Of a stretch of DNA of 15,389 nucleotides, positions 8,455 to 15,389 are shown in pieces. The translations under genes were made by a program, and so were the position numbers. Source of the DNA: Crocinitomicaceae bacterium. GTDB taxonomy: Bacteria > Bacteroidota > Bacteroidia > Flavobacteriales_D > Crocinitomicaceae. The stretch covers positions 1-15,389 of the forward strand of contig DQTF01000222.1 of assembly GCA_015662935.1 (NCBI GenBank), written 5' to 3'. Numbering within the stretch: the first letter of the stretch is position 1; each line of letters begins with the position of its first letter. The notes under the pieces are model-generated. The model ran no database searches and was not told where the DNA came from. It worked only from the letters and a program-made list of their open reading frames with translations.

Positions 8455-9521
8455 GCAGCTTTTTTTGCTTCTTTTTCTGCAGCTTTTGCTTCTTTTTCCG
8501 CTTCCTTTACTTCTTTTTCTGCCTCTTTCGCTTCTTTCTCAGCTTTCTTAGCTTCTTTAGCGGCATCTTTTTTAGCCTCAGCTTCCGCCTTTTCTTTCTT
8601 TTCTTCTTCTTTCGCTTCTTTCTCTTTCTCTTTCTTTTCTTTTTCAGCTTCTTCTTTCATTTCGTCAGCTTCTTTCTCTTTTTCTTTAGCTGCTTTTTCT
8701 GCATCTTCACGAGCTTTTTCTTGCTCTTTTTGAGCTTTATCAGACTCTTTCTTGGCATCTTTCTCCGCGTCCTTCGCTTTTTCAAGCTCTCCTCCTGCGC
8801 TTTTTAATGCCTCTTCTCTCGCCTTCGCTTCTTCTGCTCTTTTCTTAGCCGCTTCTTCTCTTACTTTTATATCCTCTTCTATTTCTTTTCTTTTTTCTTC
8901 AGAAACAGTTGTAGAATTGTTTTTTATCTCTTCCGCTCTTTCTTTAGCTTCCTCAGCTTTCTTTTTTGCTTCTTCTACTTCTTTAAGAGAGCTTTCTTTT
9001 TCTTTCGCTAGTTCTTCAGCTTCCTTTCGTAACTCTTCTTGGCTTTTGATAGCATCCTCTTTACGTTGAATAGCCTCTTCTGCTTCTTTTTTCTCTTTTT
9101 CAATTTGTTCTTGTGTTTTTATAACACGAACATCAGATTCTTCAGTTATTTCTTCAACAGAATCACCCTTACCTTTTAATGTAAAAGAATAAGTTTTTCC
9201 ATTTTCTAACTTAATATCTGTTAGTTTTTGCGACTTATATAAAGAGTGATAAACTTCTACGGTTACAGCTTGACTCCCATAACTTGCAATAGAAATAGTT
9301 GCATTACCACTTTCATCAGTTGTTCCAGCACCAATTACCATTCTTTGAGCAACAATTTTAACAAGCGCTCCTTTTACTGGTTTTCCTTCACTGCTTACAG
9401 CAATTACTACATCAACTTTTTCTTTTGCTATATTTTCAATAGACACAACTGTTCTTGCGTTGGATGCAAAAGAACCAAATGATGCTAAGACAACAGCTAC
9501 TAATACGTAAACTTTTTTCAT
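8223..9521 (-). CDS. Secreted protein with small beta-domain and long Lys/Glu/Ala-rich coiled coil
   Basis: Not recognised as a named family; 432 residues. The N-terminus is a signal peptide (about 1-22, MKKVYVLVAVVLASFGSFAS then NA), so export to periplasm or envelope is expected. Residues about 35-116 look like a carboxypeptidase-regulatory or Ig-like beta-sandwich (GKPVKGALVKI, then TTDESGNATISI). From about 130 to 356 the chain is almost entirely Glu, Lys, Ala, Gln and Asp, predicted as a long charged helix or coiled coil. Residues 357-432 carry the recurring motif SQKKLD/E in heptads, interrupted by a G393-G394 break. A structural or peptidoglycan/envelope-spacer role is possible but not shown. 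A TATATTTA box (9549-9542) lies just upstream but lacks a matched -33. The gene ends at a strong terminator. Confidence 0.8.
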   Translation of the reverse strand: MKKVYVLVAVVLASFGSFASNARTVVSIENIAKEKVDVVIAVSSEGKPVKGALVKIVAQRMVIGAGTTDESGNATISIASYGSQAVTVEVYHSLYKSQKLTDIKLENGKTYSFTLKGKGDSVEEITEESDVRVIKTQEQIEKEKKEAEEAIQRKEDAIKSQEELRKEAEELAKEKESSLKEVEEAKKKAEEAKERAEEIKNNSTTVSEEKRKEIEEDIKVREEAAKKRAEEAKAREEALKSAGGELEKAKDAEKDAKKESDKAQKEQEKAREDAEKAAKEKEKEADEMKEEAEKEKKEKEKEAKEEEKKEKAEAEAKKDAAKEAKKAEKEAKEAEKEVKEAEKEAKAAEKEAKKAAASQKKLDKLDSSQKKLEKSRKKLESKQKKLDKKIKKGGDLEKLAVSQKKLDEANSKLDTSQAKLDAKRKKILKKMK

Positions 9522-9614
9522 TTTTCTAAAAATTATAATCCTAAATATACAGAATTCATTTATAATGTACTCGTCTATTCAAAAATAGTTCCAAAAATTC
9601 TTTACTTTTATTCT

Positions 9615-10730
9615 ATGCAATTTGAATTGATTAAAGGACAACATATTTTAAAGCAACACTTAATTGATGAGGTTAATAATGAAAAGGTAAGCCATGCACA
9701 AATTTTTATAGGTAAACCAGGCTATGGAACACTTCCGTTAGCAATCGCGTTTGTTCAATACTTATTTTGTGAAAACAAAGCAGAAAAAGACAGTTGCGGT
9801 GTTTGCCCTTCTTGTAGAAAGGTTGAAAAATTACAACATCCAGATTTACATTTTTCCTTTCCAACTGTTCAAACAGATAACAAAACATCCAACCCATTAC
9901 TAAGTTCTTGGAGAGATCAACTGTTTAATACCCCCTATTTTGATTTGAATACTTGGTTAAAAAGAATTGATACAAAAGAAAGAAAACCAATCATTAGCGT
10001 TTATGAAAGTGTAGAAATCATCAAAAAGCTAAGCCTAAAATCATTTGAAGGCGGATATAAGGTGATGATTATTTGGATGGCAGAAACAATGAATACGCAA
10101 ACAGCAAATAAGTTGCTTAAAATTATTGAAGAACCACCAAAGAATACGCTTATAATACTTGTAACAGAGTCAGAAGAACAAATCCTTCAAACAATATTAT
10201 CTAGAACGCAAGTTGTTAGGGTTCCACGATTAAGTTGGGATGACATTAATTTATCTTTAAAATCGAAAGGAGTTATCTCTTCCGTTTCTGACAGTATTGC
10301 AGGAAGATCTGAGGGGGACTTAATCGAAGCAATGAATATTGCAAATGAGGAAACCGAAGGAAACTTAAATTATGAAAACTTCACTCAATTAATGAGGGTT
10401 GGTTATAAAAAGAATGTACTAGATATGATTGCTTGGTCAGAAAAAATAGCCGGGACGAGTAAAGAAAATCAAAAGCAGTTCTTAACCTATGCCTTACACA
10501 TGTTTAGGCAAAGCATATTGAGAAATTATACAGGAGAGTTAATTACAAAAGTGTCCGAAAATGAAGATGCATTCTTACAAAATTTCGCGAAATTTATTAC
10601 AGGAAATAATATCATAAGCATGACACAATCTTTTAGTGAATCCGTTTATTATATTGAGAGAAATGCAAATTCAAAAATTCTTTTCACGAACCTTTGTTTT
10701 CAGGTAATGAGACATATCCACAATGCATAG
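9615..10730 (+). CDS. holB: DNA polymerase III delta' subunit (clamp-loader)
   Basis: Subunit of the replicative clamp loader that opens and loads the beta sliding clamp; 371 residues. The N-terminal AAA+ fold has GKPGYGTL at 33-40 in place of a Walker A loop, without the Lys-Thr/Ser, as expected because delta' does not hydrolyse ATP. A zinc module uses C52, C61, C64 and C67, almost the same positions as in E. coli delta' (50, 59, 62, 65). The segment TANKLLKIIEEPP (about 162-174) and S196-R197-T198 (the SRC-like motif) are clamp-loader hallmarks. The C-terminal part is divergent and helical, typical of Bacteroidota versions. The RicT-like gene follows after 84 bases on the same strand. Confidence 0.93.
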   Translation: MQFELIKGQHILKQHLIDEVNNEKVSHAQIFIGKPGYGTLPLAIAFVQYLFCENKAEKDSCGVCPSCRKVEKLQHPDLHFSFPTVQTDNKTSNPLLSSWRDQLFNTPYFDLNTWLKRIDTKERKPIISVYESVEIIKKLSLKSFEGGYKVMIIWMAETMNTQTANKLLKIIEEPPKNTLIILVTESEEQILQTILSRTQVVRVPRLSWDDINLSLKSKGVISSVSDSIAGRSEGDLIEAMNIANEETEGNLNYENFTQLMRVGYKKNVLDMIAWSEKIAGTSKENQKQFLTYALHMFRQSILRNYTGELITKVSENEDAFLQNFAKFITGNNIISMTQSFSESVYYIERNANSKILFTNLCFQVMRHIHNA

Positions 10731-10814
10731 TTGATTTTCTATTCACGAGAATTATTTTTTAAAACGAACAAAGAGATGAATAATGTGTATTTTTAACCCA
10801 AAGAAATATAGACT

Positions 10815-12122
10815 ATGAGTTGTACCAACTGTGGAGATGGAACTCCAAACGGATGTAAAAATAACGGTACTTGTAGTTCTGGCGGATGTAATAAACTAGA
10901 GGTGTTTGATTGGTTAGCAAATGTTGCTTTACCAAACGGACAGGTTCCTTATGATATAGTTGAGGTTCGGTTTAAAAATAGCCGAAAATCATTTTTTAAA
11001 AACACAAGCAACTTAAGCCTACAGGCGGGTGATGTTGTTGTTGTTGAAGGCTCTCCGGGGCTTGATACAGGAGTTGTTTCTGTTGTTGGAGAACTAGCTA
11101 GAATTCAAGTAAAAAAGAAAGAACCAAGGTTCAAGTCTTCGGAGGCAAAGCGCATTAAAAGTATTGCTGTTCAAGATGATATTGATAAATGGATCAAAGC
11201 AAGGTCTTTAGAAAAAGAGGTGATGCACAAGTCGCGGACCCTTGCCGTGAACCTTAATTTACAAATGAAAATTTCTGATGTTGAATATCAAGGAGACCTT
11301 AGTAAGGCAACTTTTTATTACACAGCAGAAGGAAGGGTTGATTTTAGACAGTTAATCAGAGATTTAGCTGGAGAGTTTAAAGTGAGAATTGAGATGAAAC
11401 AAATTGGTGCTCGACAGGAAGCAGCAAGACTAGGAGGAATTGGCTCTTGTGGAAGGGAGCTTTGTTGTTCAACATGGTTAACAGATTTTCGCTCCGTTTC
11501 TACTTCTGCAGCAAGGTATCAGCAATTATCTTTAAATCCGCAAAAGCTAGCGGGACAGTGTGGAAAATTGAAATGTTGTCTTAATTATGAATTGGACATG
11601 TATCTTGATGCGTTAAAGGCTTTTCCAAAAGGAGATTTAAAGTTAAGAACAGAAAAAGGTACCGCAATGCACGTAAAAACAGATGTTTTTAAGAAAGAAA
11701 TGTGGTATGCATACAATGATGGTAAAGGATCAGGATCTACTCTTGTTCCTTTAAAACCAGAAAGGGTTAGAGAAATCATTCGCTTGAATAAAGACGGTGA
11801 AAAGCCGTTTGATTTAGCAGCGTTTATTGAAAAAGTAGAAGTTGCCAAACCTGACTATACAAATGTTGTCGGACAGGATGAATTAAGCCGCTTTGATAAG
11901 CTATTTAAGAAGAAAAAGAAACGCCCGAATAAAAAAAGAAAAGGAAAGCAAGGTCACGCAAAAGACAATCAACCTCAAAATAAAAACCAAGAAGCAAGTC
12001 AAAAACAAGCGGACAATAATAATAAAAGAAGAAATAATAACCGTAGAAAAAAGCAGGGAAACAACAAGCCAAACGCTAAGAAAGACGGAGATAAAAACCC
12101 TAATAATGATGCGTCTAAATAA
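10815..12122 (+). CDS. ricT: PSP1 domain protein, RicT/YaaT family
   Basis: Homologue of B. subtilis RicT (YaaT), which joins RicA and RicF in an Fe-S complex affecting RNase Y-dependent RNA processing; no such complex is shown here. Length is 435 residues. The PSP1 core shows VDFRQLIRDLAGEF, then IEMKQIGARQEAARLGGIG, then the conserved cysteines C212, C217-C218, C249 and C254-C255, probably Fe-S ligands. Two extensions are unusual compared with the Bacillus protein: a Cys-rich N-terminus (C3, C6, C14, C20, C25) and a Lys/Asn/Gln-rich, probably disordered tail (about 363-435) that could bind RNA. The tail's coding sequence overlaps the start of the gldH-like gene by 14 bases, so the two are translationally linked. 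The next-to-gldH position is a common Bacteroidota arrangement. The gene symbol is by family. Confidence 0.85.
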   Translation: MSCTNCGDGTPNGCKNNGTCSSGGCNKLEVFDWLANVALPNGQVPYDIVEVRFKNSRKSFFKNTSNLSLQAGDVVVVEGSPGLDTGVVSVVGELARIQVKKKEPRFKSSEAKRIKSIAVQDDIDKWIKARSLEKEVMHKSRTLAVNLNLQMKISDVEYQGDLSKATFYYTAEGRVDFRQLIRDLAGEFKVRIEMKQIGARQEAARLGGIGSCGRELCCSTWLTDFRSVSTSAARYQQLSLNPQKLAGQCGKLKCCLNYELDMYLDALKAFPKGDLKLRTEKGTAMHVKTDVFKKEMWYAYNDGKGSGSTLVPLKPERVREIIRLNKDGEKPFDLAAFIEKVEVAKPDYTNVVGQDELSRFDKLFKKKKKRPNKKRKGKQGHAKDNQPQNKNQEASQKQADNNNKRRNNNRRKKQGNNKPNAKKDGDKNPNNDASK

Positions 12123-12573
12123 GGTACTTATAATAGGAATACTTTTTTATATTCTTTCTTCATGTGGAGAAATTCCTCATTTTGAAAAGGTTTATTCTTT
12201 TAAAAATAGAGAGTGGAACCTAGATGTTAAACCTTCTTATAAGGTGAATATTGAAGATGTAAATAGCGAATACAATTTTACCTTATCCTTAAGGGTAACA
12301 ACTGATTATAAGTACAGCAATATTTGGGTTTTTATGAAAACAGAATCCCCAGATGGAACAACAGCAAGAGAGCCCTTTGAAATTAAATTAACAGATGATA
12401 AAGGTGTCTGGGTGGGTAATAAAACAGGGTCCATAGTAGAAACATCATTGTATTTCAAAAAAAGAAAATTACCCTTAAGAGGAGAGTATACTTTTACTTT
12501 AGAACAAGGAATTACAGAGTCTTTGGTAGATGAAGTTTTAGACCTTGGATTTAAAGTGGAAAAAGGAAAGTAA
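12109..12573 (+). CDS. gldH: GldH-family gliding motility lipoprotein
   Basis: Envelope lipoprotein; in Flavobacterium johnsoniae GldH is needed for gliding motility. From the ATG at 12109 it has 154 residues with a type II signal: MRLNKVLIIG, then YILSSC, giving the lipidated Cys at residue 19. The mature part is beta-rich with motifs such as YNFTLSLRVTTDYKYSNIWVF and EPFEIKLTDDKG, as in GldH. The frame is open far upstream (to 11893), but that part is a shadow of the basic tail of the preceding gene, and only the ATGs at 12106/12109 place the signal peptide at the N-terminus. ATG 12106 would add one Met. Overlap with the RicT-like stop is 14-17 bases. The following gene is convergent and begins at the next base. 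Recognition is from lipobox, size and context, so fairly but not fully certain. Confidence 0.85.
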   Translation: MRLNKVLIIGILFYILSSCGEIPHFEKVYSFKNREWNLDVKPSYKVNIEDVNSEYNFTLSLRVTTDYKYSNIWVFMKTESPDGTTAREPFEIKLTDDKGVWVGNKTGSIVETSLYFKKRKLPLRGEYTFTLEQGITESLVDEVLDLGFKVEKGK

Positions 12574-13242
12574 CTATTTTATCTTATAAGAATATCCTAT
12601 TGCAATTACATGCCTTACACCGTTTTTGTAATTGGTGAATTTCTTATCCAATTGATATTTAAAAGAAGCTGAATGTGGGCCTTTTAAGTTAAACTTAGAA
12701 CCCACTCCTAATCTAACTTTTGAAAAACCAGGTCCGTGAGGTCCAAACTGAGGATCATAGAAAAACTCAGAACTAACGAAAGGAGTAAAAATAGTGTTAT
12801 CAATTTTATAATCTATTGCTGGCTTTAAACGAATTGCTTGATCAAAATCAGGGTTATACGATTGACTACTTAACCTATTAAAAGCAGATTGATACCTAAT
12901 TCGAAAAGCCAAACCAAGATTAGAGACACTTTTCTTTAGGTTAATATTAAAATTAAGTCTATTGGATGACTTATAGTTCCCGTATTTATTTTTATCAACG
13001 ATAAAGCGATATTCTATAGATGGGCGCAACCATTTTAAAACCTTATATTCAAAACCAATTTGAGGAAAAAAAGTTTCAACTCCACTCCCTCCTATTCGGG
13101 TGTTTAACTCTCCAGAAAAAGATAAGCGTTTAACAATCATTGCTTTAACACCAATTTTTGTCCAAACCATAAAATCATTGTTCTGAGAATAAGAGAACAA
13201 GGAAGTGCTTAGGAATAGTATAATAAAAATTAAACTCTTCAT
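12574..13242 (-). CDS. DUF2490 family protein, probable outer-membrane beta-barrel
   Basis: Protein of 222 residues with a signal peptide ending SLFSYSQ at about 20. The mature chain starts DFMVWTKIGVKAMIVKRLSF and alternates polar and hydrophobic residues in many short strands (for example YRFIVDKNKYGNYKSSNRL, LAFRIRYQSAF, SEFFYDPQFG). It ends with the aromatic-rich strand AIGYSYKIK, as barrel proteins do. These features fit DUF2490, a Bacteroidota family of unknown function. Its start overlaps the stop of the upstream lipoprotein gene by 4 bases (ATGA on the minus strand), so the two are translationally coupled. Its stop directly abuts that of the convergent gldH-like gene, with no room for a terminator. 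The specific function is unknown. Confidence 0.85.
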   Translation of the reverse strand: MKSLIFIILFLSTSLFSYSQNNDFMVWTKIGVKAMIVKRLSFSGELNTRIGGSGVETFFPQIGFEYKVLKWLRPSIEYRFIVDKNKYGNYKSSNRLNFNINLKKSVSNLGLAFRIRYQSAFNRLSSQSYNPDFDQAIRLKPAIDYKIDNTIFTPFVSSEFFYDPQFGPHGPGFSKVRLGVGSKFNLKGPHSASFKYQLDKKFTNYKNGVRHVIAIGYSYKIK

Positions 13243-13634
13243 TTATTTATGGTTATAGTTCCTAAATCAATAGTTGATTTTTTATCAGTAATTTCTACAT
13301 CAAGAATTTTTACAACCTTCCCAGAAGGTATGGTTGGATCCTTTTCATATACAAACACTTGATAGTTTCCTTTTTCTAAATAATCAAACTTAAATGTTCC
13401 ATCATATGAAGTTTTCACCTTATCATCAAAAGCACTAGACTCGTTGCCATATATAATATATACATCTTCTTTAGCGATGTCGTATTCAGCCAGTAAGTTT
13501 CCTGCTCCATCGTGTATTTCAGCGTGTATTTTACCAGTAATTATAGAGGAGCCTCCTGGGCCTTCAATTTTTTTACAGGATGAAAATGCAAAAAGCAGAG
13601 TGAGTGATAAAAGAGTGATAAAAGAAGTTTTCAT
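13239..13634 (-). CDS. Small lipoprotein with beta-sandwich (carboxypeptidase-regulatory-like) domain
   Basis: Protein of 131 residues with a type II signal: a hydrophobic stretch ending LLFAFSSC, so C20 is the lipidated Cys, followed by KK. The remainder resembles a SusD/CarboxypepD_reg-type beta-sandwich, shown by KTSYDGTFKFDYLEKGNYQVFVY, in which a Gly-Thr-Phe turn precedes a YLxxGNYxV strand. The function is not known; such domains often act as peripheral ligand-binding or anchoring modules. The stop codon overlaps the start of the DUF2490 gene by 4 bases, so the pair is likely co-expressed and may act together at the outer membrane. A TATCTTTG box lies upstream. Confidence 0.8.
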   Translation of the reverse strand: MKTSFITLLSLTLLFAFSSCKKIEGPGGSSIITGKIHAEIHDGAGNLLAEYDIAKEDVYIIYGNESSAFDDKVKTSYDGTFKFDYLEKGNYQVFVYEKDPTIPSGKVVKILDVEITDKKSTIDLGTITINK

Positions 13635-13704
13635 AATTTTAATTTTTTAATTAGGCGTAAAATAATCATTTAGAATTACAACCTTTTAACGAATTTGTGC
13701 GTTA

Positions 13705-13712
13705 CAAAGATA
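13705..13712 (-). promoter_or_regulatory. Possible -7 box for the lipoprotein-DUF2490 pair
   Basis: The minus-strand sequence TATCTTTG matches TAnnTTTG exactly, about 70 bases before the lipoprotein ATG at 13634. The nearest upstream TTG is only 13 bases away (inside the palindrome at 13722-13736), shorter than the usual spacing, so the -33 side is imperfect. This is a consensus match only. Confidence 0.4.
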
Positions 13713-13721
13713 TGATTATAG

Positions 13722-13736
13722 TTAACAATTTGTTAA
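13722..13736. promoter_or_regulatory. Palindrome TTAACAA-T-TTGTTAA, candidate operator
   Basis: A perfect 7-base inverted repeat with a single central T lies in the 149-base gap between the leftward lipoprotein gene and the rightward CotH gene. It starts 10 bases upstream of the TATCTTTG box on the minus strand, so a dimeric regulator bound here could affect the promoter. No regulator is encoded nearby, and AT-rich gaps can contain such repeats by chance. Confidence 0.35.
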
Positions 13737-13783
13737 TATTACATAATTACGCATTAAAAACTCAATCATTTTATACTAGAAAT

Positions 13784-15389
13784 ATGAGACTATATTTATT
13801 AATTTCAGCACTACTCACTTTATCATTTTTACCCAACTCTCTTCAGGGACAAGTTATTATCAATGAATATTCTTGTTCAAACATGAATGGATATGTTGAT
13901 AATTATGGAGAAAACGAAGATTGGGTAGAACTGTACAACACAACTGCTGCGCCGATAAACCTAACGGGGTTTTATTTATCAGACAAAGCATCCAACCTTC
14001 TTAAATGGCAAGTGCCAAGCGGAACCATTCCTGCTAATGGTTTTATAATGGTTATTGCCTCGGGAAAAAACACTGTTAATGGGACAGAGCTTCATACAAA
14101 CTTTAATTTAAAACAAACTCAAGGAGAGTGGATTATTTTAAGTAATAATTTTGGAAATGTAATTGATTCTATAAAAATAGTTCATTTAACACAAAGAAAT
14201 CACTCGGTAGGTCGTTCCACAAACGCAGCGACGGATTGGAAATTATTTACAACACCAACACCAAACGCAAATAATGTTGGAGCTCAAAATTTTTACGAGC
14301 CAACACCTATTATTAGTCTTGCTCCTGGTTTTTACCCAGCGGCACAAACAGCAACAATTACCTGTAGTGATTTAGCCGCTACGATTAGATACACAACAGA
14401 TGGTTCTGATCCAAGTGGAACTTCTCCAGTCTATGGAGGGCCCATAAATATTAATTCAACACAAGTATTAAGAGCAAGAGCTTTTGGTGCAGATGATCCA
14501 AGTTTTGTTGAAACAAACACTTATTTTATTGGTGTTACCCATACAGTTCCTGTAGTTTCGGTTTGTAGTGATGAAGTTTTTGATTTAGTTGCTAATGGAA
14601 ATCAATTTGGCGGGAATAAAATAGGTTCTTTTGAATTATTTGAACAAGATGGTTCTTTTATAGATGAAGGACAAGGAGATTTTAATAAACACGGAAACGA
14701 TTCTTGGGCGTACTATCAAAGAGGTTTTGATTTTATCATGAGAGATCAGTTTGGGTACAATGATGATTTAGACCATCAAATTTTCCCCGAAAAAACAAGA
14801 ACCAGTTTTCAAAGAGTGATACTAAAGCCTGGGGCAAGTGATAATTATCCATTTGAAACGGGAGGTGCTCATATTAGAGATGCATTTATACACACACTTT
14901 CTTTACGTTCTAATCTGTTGTTAGATGTGAGAACATGGAGACCTTGTGTTGTTTATTTAAACGGGCAGTATTGGGGTGTTTATGAGATTAGAGAAAAAGC
15001 AGATGACCATGATTTTACTGATTATTATTATAATCAAGACAAATTCAATTTACAATATTTAAAAACCTGGGGGGGAACATGGGAAGATTATGGAGCTCCT
15101 AATGCTCAACCAGATTGGGATGCACTAGTTAATTTTATCATGACAAACAACATGGCGCCAGGACCGGATTATGATTATGTTAAGTCTCAATTAAAGTGGG
15201 CCTCTTTAGCAGATTATTTTATGATTAACTCGTATGTGGTAAACCAAGATTGGCTAAATTGGAATACAGCTTGGTGGAGAGGAATGGATCCTTTAGGGAC
15301 TAAAAAGAAGTGGAGATATACTCTTTGGGATATGGATGCTACTTTTGGTCATTATGTAAATTATACAGGAATACCAGATCCTTCAGCAA
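13784..15389 (+). CDS. Secreted protein with lamin-tail, chitobiase C-like and CotH kinase-like domains (C-terminus off window)
   Basis: The frame is open from the ATG at 13784 to the window end (535 residues seen); the signal peptide is about residues 1-22. A lamin-tail domain follows (about 23-150; INEYSCSN, WVELYNTT, GFYLSDKASN). Next is a chitobiase/beta-hexosaminidase C-terminal-type domain (about 173-250; RYTTDGSDPS, LRARAFGA). From about 257 on it resembles CotH: VPVVSVCSDE, FELFEQDGSF, a WGVYEIREKADDHDF motif (397-411) and WDMDATFG at 515-522. CotH proteins are atypical kinases acting on spore-coat or secreted proteins; D516/D518 are candidate metal or catalytic residues by analogy. 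A type IX secretion C-terminal domain would be expected beyond the edge but cannot be seen. The gene is divergent from the lipoprotein pair. Its substrate is unknown. Confidence 0.85.
   Translation, partial: MRLYLLISALLTLSFLPNSLQGQVIINEYSCSNMNGYVDNYGENEDWVELYNTTAAPINLTGFYLSDKASNLLKWQVPSGTIPANGFIMVIASGKNTVNGTELHTNFNLKQTQGEWIILSNNFGNVIDSIKIVHLTQRNHSVGRSTNAATDWKLFTTPTPNANNVGAQNFYEPTPIISLAPGFYPAAQTATITCSDLAATIRYTTDGSDPSGTSPVYGGPININSTQVLRARAFGADDPSFVETNTYFIGVTHTVPVVSVCSDEVFDLVANGNQFGGNKIGSFELFEQDGSFIDEGQGDFNKHGNDSWAYYQRGFDFIMRDQFGYNDDLDHQIFPEKTRTSFQRVILKPGASDNYPFETGGAHIRDAFIHTLSLRSNLLLDVRTWRPCVVYLNGQYWGVYEIREKADDHDFTDYYYNQDKFNLQYLKTWGGTWEDYGAPNAQPDWDALVNFIMTNNMAPGPDYDYVKSQLKWASLADYFMINSYVVNQDWLNWNTAWWRGMDPLGTKKKWRYTLWDMDATFGHYVNYTGIPDPSA

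Noticed and set aside
8445..9069. Phe/Ser-rich plus-strand open frames opposite the coiled-coil gene
   Set aside because: They are the antisense of Lys/Glu-rich codons. They have no domain features or plausible starts, and the minus-strand gene has a clear signal peptide, beta-domain and heptads.
9542..9549. TATATTTA on the minus strand as the coiled-coil gene promoter
   Set aside because: The last base differs from consensus and the nearest TTG is 30 bases upstream.
10735..10772. Possible terminator after holB (ATTC/GAAT stem followed by Ts)
   Set aside because: The stem is only 4 base pairs and AT-rich, so it is not convincing and co-transcription with the RicT-like gene remains likely.
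11893..12105. N-terminal extension of the gldH-like frame
   Set aside because: It is the out-of-frame shadow of the RicT tail (basic, low complexity) and would bury the lipoprotein signal peptide inside the protein.

Overview
The window looks like a chromosomal segment of an AT-rich Bacteroidota bacterium, probably Flavobacteriales-like. The evidence is a gldH-type lipoprotein next to a PSP1/RicT-family gene and holB, a Reg_prop beta-propeller sensor, DUF2490 and CotH/lamin-tail secreted proteins, promoter-like boxes of the form TAnnTTTG, and no obvious Shine-Dalgarno sequences. I see no rRNA, tRNA, CRISPR array, insertion sequence or phage gene. Both ends cut through genes.

Layout. 1-1848 (minus) is ribonuclease R, lacking its C-terminal S1 part. 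It is divergent from a ferritin (1921-2433, plus), which is followed after 13 bases by a very large sensor-cyclase gene (2447-6310, plus). That protein has a periplasmic propeller, a Y_Y_Y domain, one membrane helix, a coiled coil, a class III nucleotide cyclase and a C-terminal HD phosphohydrolase. A two-way terminator separates it from a leftward group: a tandem universal stress protein (6358-7179), an EamA/DMT transporter (7251-8159) and a secreted Lys/Glu/Ala-rich coiled-coil protein (8223-9521). A rightward housekeeping group follows: DNA polymerase III delta' (holB), a PSP1/RicT-family protein and gldH. It abuts, tail to tail with no spacer, a leftward pair: a DUF2490 protein and its upstream lipoprotein, which overlap by 4 bases. 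Divergent from that pair is a large secreted protein with lamin-tail, chitobiase-C-like and CotH kinase-like regions, running off the right edge.

How the genes work together. RNase R, delta' and the RicT-like protein are nucleic-acid housekeeping functions. GldH ties the organism to the gliding-motility lineage, and the secreted CotH protein may be a type IX secretion substrate, though its C-terminus is outside the window. The most distinctive gene is the propeller-cyclase-HD protein. It keeps cyclase catalytic residues and an adenylate-type specificity pair, and its HD domain has a YHxxxH/HD/D layout like cyclic-nucleotide phosphodiesterases. It may therefore both make and break a cyclic nucleotide in response to a periplasmic signal; that bifunctionality is inference, not shown.
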